Part shown: positions 1 to 8,041 of the stretch, in pieces | Layout of the letters: each line of letters opens with the position of its first letter | Numbering within the stretch: the stretch's first letter is position 1 | Assembly (NCBI GenBank): GCA_007713595.1 | Contig: VMRY01000003.1 | Location: forward strand, 1 to 64,000 | DNA from: Sedimenticola thiotaurini | GTDB lineage: Bacteria > Pseudomonadota > Gammaproteobacteria > Chromatiales > Chromatiaceae | DNA: 64,000 nt | Direction of reading: 5' to 3' | Position numbers and translations under genes: made by a program | Notes under the pieces: generated by a model | What the model saw: the letters and a program-made list of their open reading frames with translations, nothing else | Told to the model about the DNA's origin: nothing | The model's database searches: none

Positions 1-142
1 CGTAGTCTTTAAATACACCACCACGCGCTTCTGCCATCACTTTCGTGATCGCCGCTGTCAACGTGGTCTTACCGTGGTCAACGTGACCAATGGTTCCCAC
101 GTTTACGTGGGGTTTTGTACGCTCGAATTTTTCCTTGGACAT
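1..142 (-). CDS. tuf: Elongation factor Tu, N-terminal part (cut by window edge)
   Basis: This is the first 47 codons of EF-Tu, the GTPase that carries aminoacyl-tRNA to the ribosome. The start [20 protein letters not shown] and the G1 nucleotide-binding loop GHVDHGKT are diagnostic. A CGGAGA Shine-Dalgarno-like stretch lies about 7 bases before the ATG. It follows three tRNA genes on the same strand (Tyr, Gly, Thr), the arrangement of the E. coli tufB operon. The rest of the gene lies beyond position 1. Identification is certain; which tuf copy this is cannot be seen. Confidence 0.97.
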   Translation of the reverse strand, partial: MSKEKFERTKPHVNVGTIGHVDHGKTTLTAAITKVMAEARGGVFKDY

Positions 143-221
143 CGACTCAATCTCCGAAAGGTTCGCTCTAGTTAACTGTAATAAGACAAAAGTCCGTTCT
201 TCTTGAACAGGACTGGATTAA

Positions 222-297
222 TGGAGCCCATGAGCAGATTCGAACTGCTGACCTCACCCTTACCAAGGGTGTGCTCTACCAACTGAGCTACATGGGC
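222..297 (-). tRNA. tRNA-Thr(GGT)
   Basis: A 76-nt cloverleaf with encoded CCA. The acceptor stem is GCCCATG/CATGGGC, the T arm contains GTTCGAATC, and the anticodon loop CTTGGTAA carries GGT, which reads ACC/ACU. It is the last tRNA before tuf and is probably processed from the same transcript. Confidence 0.97.
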
Positions 298-342
298 CGT
301 TAGCTACTTAACGCAAATCCCGAAAAGCTCAGGACTTAATTA

Positions 343-416
343 TGGAGCGGGTGATGGGAATCGAACCCACGTATTCAGCTTGGAAGGCTGAAGTTCTACC
401 ATTGAACTACACCCGC
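343..416 (-). tRNA. tRNA-Gly(TCC)
   Basis: A 74-nt cloverleaf with encoded CCA. The acceptor stem is GCGGGTG/CACCCGC, the T loop is GTTCGATTC, and the anticodon stem-loop CAGCCTTCCAAGCTG presents TCC, which reads GGA/GGG. It lies between tRNA-Tyr and tRNA-Thr in the tuf operon. Confidence 0.97.
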
Positions 417-461
417 GCAACCAAGCGACGGATCGCTCACCAAAACCACTACAATATTTAG

Positions 462-546
462 TGGTGGAGGGGGGAGGATTCGAACCTCCGAAGGCGGAGC
501 CGTCAGATTTACAGTCTGATCCCTTTGGCCACTCGGGAACCCCTCC
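462..546 (-). tRNA. tRNA-Tyr(GTA)
   Basis: An 85-nt class II tRNA with a long variable arm and encoded CCA. The acceptor stem is GGAGGGG/CCCCTCC and the anticodon loop CTGTAAA carries GTA. It is the first gene of the tRNA-tuf operon and starts only a few bases after the inferred transcription start. Confidence 0.97.
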
Positions 547-558
547 ACGAAGCCCGGC

Positions 559-587
559 ATTCTGATCGATTGGCAGATTGCTGTCAA
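559..587 (-). promoter_or_regulatory. Stable-RNA type sigma70 promoter of tRNA-Tyr-Gly-Thr-tuf
   Basis: On the minus strand a perfect -35 TTGACA (582-587) is followed by a 17-bp spacer and the -10 CAGAAT (559-564). A GC-rich discriminator GCCGGGC comes next, and tRNA-Tyr begins at 546. The AT-rich stretch upstream (about 588-615) could serve as an UP element. A GC-rich discriminator is typical of growth-rate- and ppGpp-controlled stable RNA promoters; that control is inferred. Confidence 0.8.
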
Positions 588-783
588 CTAATTTTCAGAG
601 ATTTTAACTAACAAGCACAACCTTCCTTCCTGCAACAGTTGGTGTTATTAGAACAGATATTTTTTGATCAATCACACCCAATAACGCAACGAATATTAAG
701 GTTTACCACTATATACCTGCAAGTAAACACCAAATCAGCCACGAATATACAATAAGTCCATAATATTCTAATATTTTTTCTAG

Positions 784-839
784 TTGACATATCTCGAATC
801 CATACGCAATATTGCCCTAATAATTCGAATAAATTAGGG
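784..839 (+). promoter_or_regulatory. Putative fadL promoter with downstream operator-like dyad
   Basis: TTGACA at 784-789 is a perfect -35. The -10 about 17-18 bp later is weak (around AATATT, 808-813). Immediately downstream lies a dyad, CCCTAAT (815-821) and ATTAGGG (833-839), with the inner palindrome ATTCGAAT. A dyad just after the -10 suggests a repressor site. The rest of the 547-927 interval is AT-rich with no other supported feature. Confidence 0.45.
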
Positions 840-927
840 ATAAAACGAGCATTTAGGTGCGAATATAATTTTTATGCCAAAGCCGCACTCAATAGCGCCA
901 GGCATAGCTTCCGGAGGAAAACAAAAA

Positions 928-2181
928 ATGCAATTCAAAAAACAGCTGCTCGCCGTGGCAATTACTTCACTAGTCAGCTCATCTGCCTGGGCTACAAATG
1001 GCTATGCGCCGCATGGTGTTGGACAAAAATCTAAAGGCATGGGTGGCGTTGGCGTAGCCTATACTCAGGACACACTCGCTGGTGGCATTAACCCCGCAGG
1101 CATGGTTCACCAGGGCAATAGCATGGATTTAGGCATCGAGCTATTTAGGCCCATACGAAAAACCACTATCAGCGGCACACCAGGTGGCTTTTCCGACGGG
1201 ACATTCGATAGCGACGGAAAAAGGCATTTCTTAGTCCCTGAGTTTGGCTACAACCACATGATTAATAATGACATGTCATTTGGTGTTTCAGTATTTGGGA
1301 CCGGAGGAATGAATACCACGTACAAAGGTGGCATACCCCTCTTTAACGGCACTGGCAGCAACGTCGGAATTGACCTCGCCCAGCTTTTTGTGGTTCCAAC
1401 ACTCGCTTACAAAATTAATGAAAACCACTCTGTGGGTATTGGTCTGAATCTGGCAGCGCAGAGATTTCAGGCATCCGGGCTTGCAAATTTTGCCGGATCC
1501 TCCTCTGATGCCGCGCATCTAACCGACAATGGAAAAGACTACTCCTATGGCGTGGGTCTTCGGCTTGGCTGGATGGGCAAGGTTAGCGACACTGTGACAC
1601 TGGGTGCAACTTATCAGACAAAAACGCGTATGTCAGAATTCGATGATTACGCAGGGCTTTTTGCAGAGCAAGGCGATTTCGATATACCTGAAAACTACGC
1701 ACTGGGTATTGCTTTACAGGCCACCCCAAAGCTAACCGTGGCTTTTGACATCATGCGGATCAACTATAGCGGTGTAAATTCCGTTGGCAATCCCCTCGCG
1801 AATCTTCTCTCAGGAAATCCGCTCGGGTCGTCGAACGGCCCTGGTTTTGGCTGGGAAGATCAGACCAACTATAAGTTGGGTATTGCTTACGATTATAGCG
1901 ATAAGCTAACCCTTCGTGCTGGCTGGAACCATGGGGACGCACCAATTCCCAATTCACAAACGATGTTCAATATACTCGCTCCTGCAACTGTTGAAGACCA
2001 CCTTACTTTAGGTGCGAGCTGGAAACTTGATGATGGAATGGAAGTTACCGCAACCTATATGCATGCATTCGAAAATAAAATAACCGGCCCAGGCTCCGTA
2101 CCTGCTGGTTTTGGCGGCGGCAACGCTGACATTCAAATGTATCAAGATTCATTTGGAGTTGGCTTCTCCTGGGATATGTAA
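928..2181 (+). CDS. FadL/OmpP1/TodX-family outer-membrane transporter
   Basis: A 417-residue outer-membrane beta-barrel of the FadL (Toluene_X) family, whose members move long-chain fatty acids or other hydrophobic compounds across the outer membrane. The signal peptide ends SSAWA and is followed by TNGYAPHGVG, the N-terminal hatch typical of the family. The protein ends in an alternating strand with a C-terminal DM rather than the commonest aromatic residue. I chose the ATG at 928 over the one at 874 because GGAGG lies 9 bases upstream and the signal peptide begins there. It is monocistronic, with its own promoter and terminator. The substrate cannot be told from sequence; fatty acid or aromatic uptake are both possible, so no gene symbol is given. 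Confidence 0.85.
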   Translation: MQFKKQLLAVAITSLVSSSAWATNGYAPHGVGQKSKGMGGVGVAYTQDTLAGGINPAGMVHQGNSMDLGIELFRPIRKTTISGTPGGFSDGTFDSDGKRHFLVPEFGYNHMINNDMSFGVSVFGTGGMNTTYKGGIPLFNGTGSNVGIDLAQLFVVPTLAYKINENHSVGIGLNLAAQRFQASGLANFAGSSSDAAHLTDNGKDYSYGVGLRLGWMGKVSDTVTLGATYQTKTRMSEFDDYAGLFAEQGDFDIPENYALGIALQATPKLTVAFDIMRINYSGVNSVGNPLANLLSGNPLGSSNGPGFGWEDQTNYKLGIAYDYSDKLTLRAGWNHGDAPIPNSQTMFNILAPATVEDHLTLGASWKLDDGMEVTATYMHAFENKITGPGSVPAGFGGGNADIQMYQDSFGVGFSWDM

Positions 2182-2204
2182 CCCAATACCATCACCACTA
2201 ACGC

Positions 2205-2232
2205 AAAAGGCGGCCAACAGGCCGCCTTTTTT
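2205..2232. terminator. Bidirectional intrinsic terminator between fadL-like gene and pth
   Basis: The stem AAAAGGCGGCC (2205-2215), loop AACA and GGCCGCCTTTT are followed by a T run to 2232. The A run on the other side makes it work on both strands, so it can end the convergent fadL-like gene and pth. Confidence 0.9.
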
Positions 2233-2264
2233 ATTCATTTTATCACCGAGCAATATATAAACAG

Positions 2265-2858
2265 TCAAACGGCAGCATGCAATCGATTCATCGCCTTTTG
2301 AAACTCACCCCTTACCAACTCCGGCATCACCCGATCACACTCATCCAGAATACGCGAAATCGCCTCGGCGTCCTGCTTTGAGGGCCTTCCCAATACATAG
2401 TTGACCACCTGCGCTGAACTCCCCGGATGATCAATACCTATCCTGAGACGCCAAAACTCCTTTCCACCCATGGCGCTGACAATATCTCGAAGCCCATTAT
2501 GTCCGGCATGCCCACCACCGAATTTTAATCGCGCAACACCCGGCGCCATATCCAGCTCATCATGCGCCACAAGCATCTCTTCCAGGCCAATCTTGTAATA
2601 TTTGGCGAAACTTGAGACAGACTGCCCACTCCGATTCATAAAGGTTGAAGGCTTCAGCAGCCAGCACTCGTGTCCTCCAATCATTAGTCGAGCAGTATGG
2701 CCATGAAATTTTGACTCTGCTTTAAATGAAACGCCATATTCATCAGCTAGACGATCAAGGAACCAAAAACCAGCATTATGACGCGTAGCGTGATAATCAG
2801 CGCCAGGATTACCCAAGCCAACAATCAAACGAATAGGTTGTGAAGGGTGCGTACTCAT
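2265..2858 (-). CDS. pth: Peptidyl-tRNA hydrolase
   Basis: Releases tRNA from peptidyl-tRNA that dropped off ribosomes. The 197 residues match the family length of about 195. The N-terminal GLGNPGADYHATRHNAGF contains the conserved Asn and the catalytic His, and HDELDMAPG and GHNGLRDI are further family motifs. The open frame extends to a TTG at 2867, but the ATG at 2858 gives the usual N-terminus. The Shine-Dalgarno is weak for either. It lies downstream of rplY, as in many gammaproteobacteria; the usual third gene, ychF, is not here and the cluster ends at the terminator at 2205-2232. Confidence 0.96.
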   Translation of the reverse strand: MSTHPSQPIRLIVGLGNPGADYHATRHNAGFWFLDRLADEYGVSFKAESKFHGHTARLMIGGHECWLLKPSTFMNRSGQSVSSFAKYYKIGLEEMLVAHDELDMAPGVARLKFGGGHAGHNGLRDIVSAMGGKEFWRLRIGIDHPGSSAQVVNYVLGRPSKQDAEAISRILDECDRVMPELVRGEFQKAMNRLHAAV

Positions 2859-2904
2859 ACCAGGCAATTATGCTATATGTTTGACGCAAACAGGGAGTGT
2901 GTCA

Positions 2905-2930
2905 TGGGTCGGGCATAGTTGCCCGACCCA
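2905..2930 (-). other. 11-bp hairpin between rplY and pth
   Basis: A perfect inverted repeat with stem TGGGTCGGGCA, a 4-nt loop and TGCCCGACCCA lies in the short rplY-pth spacer. It has no T run on the minus strand, so it is not a standard terminator. It could be a partial attenuator, a processing site or an mRNA stabiliser that sets the excess of L25 over Pth; that is inference. Confidence 0.6.
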
Positions 2931-2951
2931 CTTGGAAAACAGTGCGCAGAC

Positions 2952-3590
2952 TTACTCCTCTGCAGCACCCGCTTCATCAGGTGCAGCTTCATCAGCCGCT
3001 TCTTCAGACTCAACATGTGGCGCATGGATTGAAACAACCTGAACATCGGTCACATCATCCTGAGCCAAAGCAGTCAGCTCAACACCCTTCGGCATGACAA
3101 CTTCCGTCAGCATAACGGCATCACCGATAGCAAGACCTGAAACATCAACCTCAATATACTCTGGCAGATCACCAGGCAGGCAGCTAACCTCCACCTCTGT
3201 CAACAGATGGGAAACCACACCGCCCTCTTTAACACCACTGGATTTCTCTTCACCCTTAAAGTGGAGCGGGACATTGGTCTTGAGTTTCTCTTTTGCACTG
3301 ACCCTCAGGAAGTCTGCATGCATGATGATAGGACGCGCCGGGTGGCGCTGCAGGTCTTTAAGAATCACCTGTTCAGATTTTCCATCAATCTTGAGCGTCA
3401 GAATATGAGAATAAAAGGCTTCATGCTCAAGGCGCTGAACAAGCTGGTTATGAGCCATAGAGATCATAGCTGGATCCTTATGAGCGCCGTACACGACTCC
3501 CGGAACCAGGTCCGCATGACGCAGGCGGCGGCTCGCACCTTTCCCTGTATCAGTGCGCTGCTGCGCTTCCACGGTAAATATATCTTTCAT
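2952..3590 (-). CDS. rplY: 50S ribosomal protein L25 (long, Ctc type)
   Basis: A 5S-rRNA-binding ribosomal protein. The N-terminal L25 domain (about 5-95) has RTDTGKGASRRLR and LVPGVVYG, followed by the TL5/Ctc beta-domain and a roughly 25-residue Ala/Glu/Asp-rich tail. At 212 residues it is the long form, unlike the 94-residue E. coli protein. The start at 3590 is supported by GGAG about 8 bases upstream; the frame continues to a TTG at 3602. It lies in the minus-strand run prs-rplY-pth. Confidence 0.96.
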   Translation of the reverse strand: MKDIFTVEAQQRTDTGKGASRRLRHADLVPGVVYGAHKDPAMISMAHNQLVQRLEHEAFYSHILTLKIDGKSEQVILKDLQRHPARPIIMHADFLRVSAKEKLKTNVPLHFKGEEKSSGVKEGGVVSHLLTEVEVSCLPGDLPEYIEVDVSGLAIGDAVMLTEVVMPKGVELTALAQDDVTDVQVVSIHAPHVESEEAADEAAPDEAGAAEE

Positions 3591-3659
3591 GATTTTCTCC
3601 AAATCATTGTTTAAAAAATCACCACCACTCCGCGACCAGAAGGGTAGTGAATGAATAAA

Positions 3660-4613
3660 TCACTCCATAAAGAGCGAAGTCACCGACTCATCCAGCGCAA
3701 TCCTGCGCATGGTTTCAGCCAATAATTCTGCGATGCAGATCTGTCGAATGCGACTACACTGCTGTGCTTCTTCATGCAGCTGAATCGTATTCGATACAAC
3801 CAGTTGATCAAGCACGGAATTCTCGATATTCCGGATAGCAGGCCCCGACAGGACAGGATGTGTACAATAAGCAATCACCTGCTCAGCACCTCGAGCCTTT
3901 AGTGCATAAGCCGCCTTACATAAGGTTCCGGCAGTATCCACCATATCGTCGATGAGGACACAGGTTCTACCTTTCACGTCACCGATGATATTCATCACCT
4001 GGGCATCATTGGCCTTGGGACGCCGCTTATCGATAATAGCCAGATCGGCATCGTCAAGTTGTTTTGCGAGAGCCCTGGCACGCACCACACCGCCAACGTC
4101 GGGGGATACCACCATTAAGTTTGGGTACTTCTGACGCCACACATCGCCCAGCAACACCGGCAGGGCATAAATATTATCGACCGGTATATCAAAAAAGCCC
4201 TGAATCTGATCTGCATGCAGATCAACAGTTACTACCCGGTTTGCTCCAGCGGCAGCGATCTGCTTTGCAACCAGTCTCGCCGTGATCGGCACTCGAGCTG
4301 AACGAGGACGGCGATCCTGACGTGCATACCCAAAATAAGGAATCACAGCCGTAATACGATCCGCCGAGGCCCAGCGCAATGCATCAATCAGAACCAACAG
4401 CTCCATCAAGTTGTCGTTGGTTGGCTGCGAGGTGCTCTGAATCACATAGACATCGCGTCCGCGCACACTCTCCTGAATTTCAGCCATGGCCTCTCCATCA
4501 CTGAATCGGCCAACAACCGCCTTCCCCATACGCAGACTGAGCCGGGAAGTAATCTCACTTACAAGACCCGGGTTGGAATTACCCGAAAACACCATCACGC
4601 CGTTATCTGGCAT
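3660..4613 (-). CDS. prs: Ribose-phosphate pyrophosphokinase (PRPP synthetase)
   Basis: Makes PRPP from ribose 5-phosphate and ATP for purine, pyrimidine, histidine, tryptophan and NAD synthesis. The 317 residues match the family (315 in E. coli). FSGNSNPGL opens the protein. The PRPP/ATP residues are in [10 protein letters not shown] and the metal/PRPP loop is [12 protein letters not shown]. The open frame runs on to 4754, but the upstream part is unlike the family, and AGAGAGG precedes the ATG at 4613 at a good distance. It follows tRNA-Gln and ispE on the same strand and precedes rplY, a very conserved order. Confidence 0.97.
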   Translation of the reverse strand: MPDNGVMVFSGNSNPGLVSEITSRLSLRMGKAVVGRFSDGEAMAEIQESVRGRDVYVIQSTSQPTNDNLMELLVLIDALRWASADRITAVIPYFGYARQDRRPRSARVPITARLVAKQIAAAGANRVVTVDLHADQIQGFFDIPVDNIYALPVLLGDVWRQKYPNLMVVSPDVGGVVRARALAKQLDDADLAIIDKRRPKANDAQVMNIIGDVKGRTCVLIDDMVDTAGTLCKAAYALKARGAEQVIAYCTHPVLSGPAIRNIENSVLDQLVVSNTIQLHEEAQQCSRIRQICIAELLAETMRRIALDESVTSLFME

Positions 4614-4861
4614 TGGGAGCCCTCTCTGCCTCTGTAAATCAATGGGAACCGGCATAACCGCTCTGAAGATATCTGACCCATGCCAGCTATGGCGCCCACT
4701 CCGTCGAACACCCGGCATATCCAAATTGGTTGTTTTAGTCGATCCATACAGCAATCAACCAGGAACAACCCGAAACTTACTGCAGCAGATAGAGTGATTC
4801 CGGACCATACTGCGTTCCGAAAAACTGCTGCTTTGGGCGTTTCTGCCCACAAATACCATCC

Positions 4862-5050
4862 GTATACCTGAATTAATATGGCAGAGGCGGTAGGAATACT
4901 CTGGGCTTACGCCCTTCGCCCATTCGGGGTCAGCGGCAAAGCCGCTGTTGGACTCGCTTTCGCTCGTCACTCGAACCTGTAGGTTCTCACCCTTCCGCCC
5001 TGGCAAAAGCCATGGGTATACCTAAACTAATATGGCTGGGGCGGTAGGAT
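4862..5050. repeat. Structured direct-repeat element in the tRNA-Gln trailer
   Basis: Two 35-bp near-identical copies (4862-4896 and 5016-5050, 30 of 35 identical) lie 154 bp apart. The second copy spans the 3' end and CCA of tRNA-Gln plus its trailer, so the first is a duplicated tRNA 3' end. Between them are several short hairpins: GGGC-TTAC-GCCC (4903-4914), AGCGGC-AAA-GCCGCT (4932-4946), and GAACCT-GT-AGGTTC (4973-4986), the last resembling a T arm. The remainder of 4614-5032 holds the prs leader and promoter region, with no gene that I can support. Confidence 0.65.
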
Positions 5051-5107
5051 TCGAACCTACGTATGCCTGGATCAAAACCAGGTGCCTAGCCGCTTGGCGA
5101 CGCCCCA
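5033..5107 (-). tRNA. tRNA-Gln(TTG)
   Basis: A 75-nt cloverleaf with encoded CCA. The acceptor stem is TGGGGCG/CGCCCCA, the T loop is GTTCGAATC, and the anticodon loop TTTTGAT carries TTG, which reads CAA/CAG. It begins 10 bases after the ispE stop and precedes prs, so it is probably cut from an ispE-prs transcript. Confidence 0.97.
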
Positions 5108-5117
5108 ATATTCTGTC

Positions 5118-5981
5118 TTAAATAACTATCCGTTGCCTGAGAGGGGAATCATCAACCCCCTCTGCAACAAAGGCTCTAAACTTCTCCGGCACTTGCGTCA
5201 AAACCTCGCGAGCTGCCGCTTCACTGCCAAAACCCGCAAACACGCAGCCGCCGGTACCAGTGAGCCGAGCTACTGCGTATTCCGAGAGCCAGTTGATAGC
5301 TTCAGCCACCTCGGGATAGCGTTTTAGCACCACGGGAAGACAGTCATTCTCCTGTCTGCCCGCAAGAAAGTCGCGTATTGTCGTTCGAGGAGCGTTCCGT
5401 GTCAATTCCGGATCACGAAAAACATCCGCCGTTGAAACATGGCAACCAGGAACAAGCACCAGATACCAGACAGGTGGAAGCTGAATTGGGGTCAACTGTT
5501 CACCTACACCCTCAGCCCAAGCGGCTTCGCCCTGAATAAAAACAGGCACATCAGCCCCAAGAGAGAGCCCCAAGACCGAAAGTCGCTCCAGTGGCATGCC
5601 GATGCCCCAAAGTTGATTTAGCGCCACCAGTACTGTCGCCGCATCTGAACTACCACCACCCAGACCACCGCCGGCGGGGATTCTCTTATCTATAGAGATG
5701 GAAACACCCAGCCCGGTACCAGCCATGTGTTGTAGCAACTGCGCTGCCCTTATGATCAGATCTTCAGACTCGGGGATTGACTCATTTCCTGACTGACGTC
5801 GGATAATTCCATCATCTGTGATTTCAAATTTAAGCTGATCACAATAGTCAATAAAGTGAAATACCGTCTGCAACAGATGATAACCGTCCGGTCGACGGCC
5901 AATTACTCTGAGCATTAAATTAAGCTTGGCAGGCGCTGGCCACCAAGCACGATCCGGGTATTCCATAATATTCTGAGTCAT
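5118..5981 (-). CDS. ispE: 4-diphosphocytidyl-2-C-methyl-D-erythritol kinase
   Basis: GHMP-family kinase of the MEP isoprenoid pathway; it phosphorylates the 2-hydroxyl of CDP-methylerythritol using ATP. PAPAKLNLMLRV near residue 20 holds the catalytic Lys region, and PAGGGLGGGSSDAA is the glycine-rich ATP loop. GTGGCVFAGF near the C-terminus is the third GHMP motif. From the ATG at 5981 it is 287 residues, close to the 283 of E. coli. The frame runs to a TTG at 6011, and an ATG at 5966 is also possible. None has a strong Shine-Dalgarno. lolB, which usually lies just upstream, is missing. Confidence 0.95.
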   Translation of the reverse strand: MTQNIMEYPDRAWWPAPAKLNLMLRVIGRRPDGYHLLQTVFHFIDYCDQLKFEITDDGIIRRQSGNESIPESEDLIIRAAQLLQHMAGTGLGVSISIDKRIPAGGGLGGGSSDAATVLVALNQLWGIGMPLERLSVLGLSLGADVPVFIQGEAAWAEGVGEQLTPIQLPPVWYLVLVPGCHVSTADVFRDPELTRNAPRTTIRDFLAGRQENDCLPVVLKRYPEVAEAINWLSEYAVARLTGTGGCVFAGFGSEAAAREVLTQVPEKFRAFVAEGVDDSPLRQRIVI

Positions 5982-6040
5982 TCGATAGGTGAGAAATGCT
6001 ACACACTTCAATGCTGGTTATGGCGGCGGTCTCACCAAGC

Positions 6041-7792
6041 TTATAATTTGAGCCGCCGCATTACCTCGAGGACATGTTTACTGTCGGGTGCCTTTTTCAG
6101 GACATCCTGCCAAATCTTCTCTGCCTGCAGACGATCACCATTCATCCAGAGCACCTCGCCTAAATGTGCTGCAATCTCTGAATCTGGCAGCTTCGAAAAG
6201 GCTTGCTGTAGATAGCCGATTGCCTCCTGAAGACGGCCTAAACGATAGAGAACCCAACCCATACTATCCAGAATTGGTGCTGAGTCGGGCTTCAAATCCA
6301 ATGCCCGCTGAACATACCCCAGTGCCTCCTGATACCTGTCTGTTTGATCTGCCAGCGTATAACCCAGGGCATTCAACGCATCTGCGTGCTTTGGATCACT
6401 GGCAATCACCTTCAGCATATCCTGCTCCAGGATATCGACCCGACTCTGCGAAGCGGCATAAAGCCCCCGCGCATAGAGCAGCTCATTATTGTCAGGCATC
6501 GCCCCCAAGGCGGTGTCAAAAAGCAACATCACCTGTTCGGATGTACCATGCTCACGCAACAACTCAGCTTCAATCAGGTAAAAACGTGCTGAATCCTCGG
6601 GATTCTGTATGCGCATCCGTTGCAACCAATCCTGCGCCCCAACAATATCTCCACCGGCTGACATCAGCCTGACTATCCGCGCCTGCGCCTCCTGGTTGAA
6701 CTCACCGCGCTCAACGCGCTGATACCAGCGTATCGCACTCTCAGCTTGCGCTTTGTCCTCTTCAATCCGCCCCAGATAGTAGGCCGCCGTATCCACCCGC
6801 TTCCCTAGACTGATCAGTCGCAGAAAATGCTTTCTGGCATCATCCTCTTTGCCCATTTCAAGCGCTACCAGACCCAGCCAGTAACTTGCCCCACCCGGCT
6901 CTTTTTCGATCTTTTCCAGCACAGTGAACTGCTTGTAGGCCAACTCCAGCTCTTTAAATTCAATCAGTATGCGCGCATACGCAGAAATAAGGGGAGGGTC
7001 ATTGGGAAACCTTGTGACGGCACCTGCCAGAGTCTTGCGGGCCTGATCTTTTTTCCCGACCGCAAGATAAACGCGACTCAAAACCAGATAGCCCCGTGGC
7101 CAGTCAGGATGCTCTTCAACCAGGCGCAGGGCCTCACTTTCAGCCTCGGGATATTTTTTATCCACTAATGCAGCTATTGCCAGTGCATAGTGTCCTCGGG
7201 GATCACCTGGAAATTCAGCCACCAGTCTACGCATCAAATCGACAGCCGTATCACGCTTTAATTCACGATTTATGGCCGCCATAACATTCAAAAAGCCGTT
7301 TTCGTCATTACCCTCGCTGATATGAACAATAGCCTTAAGATGATCAATAACAGGTGCACTTGGGTCTTTACGCAGCAGCATTACTACCAGCAACTGCCTC
7401 GCAGCCATGTCTTTCGGATCCAGATCCACCCAGAGTTGCGCCGCTTTTAGTGCACGCCCATCATCCTCCATGTGTAGAGCCAACCGGGTAGCCCGCTCTG
7501 CTGACTGCGTATCCCTGGAGAGCACAGCAGTCTGAAATTGGTAGTCATAGGCCTCGCTCAACGCACCCCGCTGAGCAGCCACTTCGCCAGCCAATAGATT
7601 AAAAATGATATCGGCAGTCAATTCCGGCGCAACTGACCCTGCGCTAGCTTGGTCAGACTCCTTCAATTCAATAGGGGCTGGCAGAGGGGCACTCTGGGTG
7701 TTATCTATAGGCGTCTTCAACGCAGAAGATTGGCAGGCAGCCAGCAACCAGACAAGAGAAAAGGGTAATACCCGTTGTAACAACAGCCGCAT
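6041..7792 (-). CDS. TPR-repeat outer-membrane-type lipoprotein
   Basis: A 583-residue protein with a lipoprotein signal peptide (MRLLLQRVLPFSLVWLLAAC; lipobox LAAC) followed by tandem tetratricopeptide repeats over nearly its whole length. Recognisable units include HYALAIAALVDKKYPEAES and DSMGWVLYRLGRLQEAIGYL. It corresponds to the TPR protein (PA4667 type) that lies divergent from hemA in Pseudomonas. The start at 7792 has AGGTG about 10 bases upstream and gives a proper signal peptide; the frame continues to 7879. TPR lipoproteins scaffold protein complexes. No specific function is established from sequence. The usual neighbour lolB is absent. Confidence 0.85.
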   Translation of the reverse strand: MRLLLQRVLPFSLVWLLAACQSSALKTPIDNTQSAPLPAPIELKESDQASAGSVAPELTADIIFNLLAGEVAAQRGALSEAYDYQFQTAVLSRDTQSAERATRLALHMEDDGRALKAAQLWVDLDPKDMAARQLLVVMLLRKDPSAPVIDHLKAIVHISEGNDENGFLNVMAAINRELKRDTAVDLMRRLVAEFPGDPRGHYALAIAALVDKKYPEAESEALRLVEEHPDWPRGYLVLSRVYLAVGKKDQARKTLAGAVTRFPNDPPLISAYARILIEFKELELAYKQFTVLEKIEKEPGGASYWLGLVALEMGKEDDARKHFLRLISLGKRVDTAAYYLGRIEEDKAQAESAIRWYQRVERGEFNQEAQARIVRLMSAGGDIVGAQDWLQRMRIQNPEDSARFYLIEAELLREHGTSEQVMLLFDTALGAMPDNNELLYARGLYAASQSRVDILEQDMLKVIASDPKHADALNALGYTLADQTDRYQEALGYVQRALDLKPDSAPILDSMGWVLYRLGRLQEAIGYLQQAFSKLPDSEIAAHLGEVLWMNGDRLQAEKIWQDVLKKAPDSKHVLEVMRRLKL

Positions 7793-7937
7793 CAATATAC
7801 ACCTGATATAACGCCCTGCGATGGGCCTGATAAGAGAATAGATGATAACCGAGTTTTCAGCTAATTCGCTTTTTTTCACACCCCCATAAGGCGATGCGAC
7901 TTGTATTTAACCTTTTGATAATACAAAATTTCACTTT

Positions 7938-7963
7938 CGTAAGTCCGCATTATACGACTTACG
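7938..7963. promoter_or_regulatory. Operator-like dyad in the hemA upstream region
   Basis: Perfect 8-bp inverted repeats CGTAAGTC (7938-7945) and GACTTACG (7956-7963) flank a 10-bp centre CGCATTATAC, which contains a possible -10 (TATAC). It lies in the 249-bp divergent region between the TPR lipoprotein and hemA. A dimeric regulator bound here would cover a promoter; which gene it serves is unknown. Confidence 0.5.
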
Positions 7964-8041
7964 TGTGGATTCACTCCATACACGAACGGAATTCACACTC
8001 CAAGTAACTACAGGGACTGCCCTAATACGCGATAAGTTCAC

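Noticed and set aside
3207-3614. Plus-strand open frame opposite rplY
   Set aside because: rplY is certain on the minus strand; the antisense frame lacks a Shine-Dalgarno.
4755-5006. Minus-strand 83-residue open frame across the tRNA-Gln trailer
   Set aside because: It is only the translation of the hairpin repeat, has no Shine-Dalgarno, and overlaps the duplicated tRNA end. The sequence is better explained as a structured repeat.
4862-5050. Direct repeat at a tRNA 3' end as a phage or island attachment site pair
   Set aside because: Only 119 bp of non-coding DNA lies between the copies and no integrase or cargo gene is present, so an integrated element is not supported.
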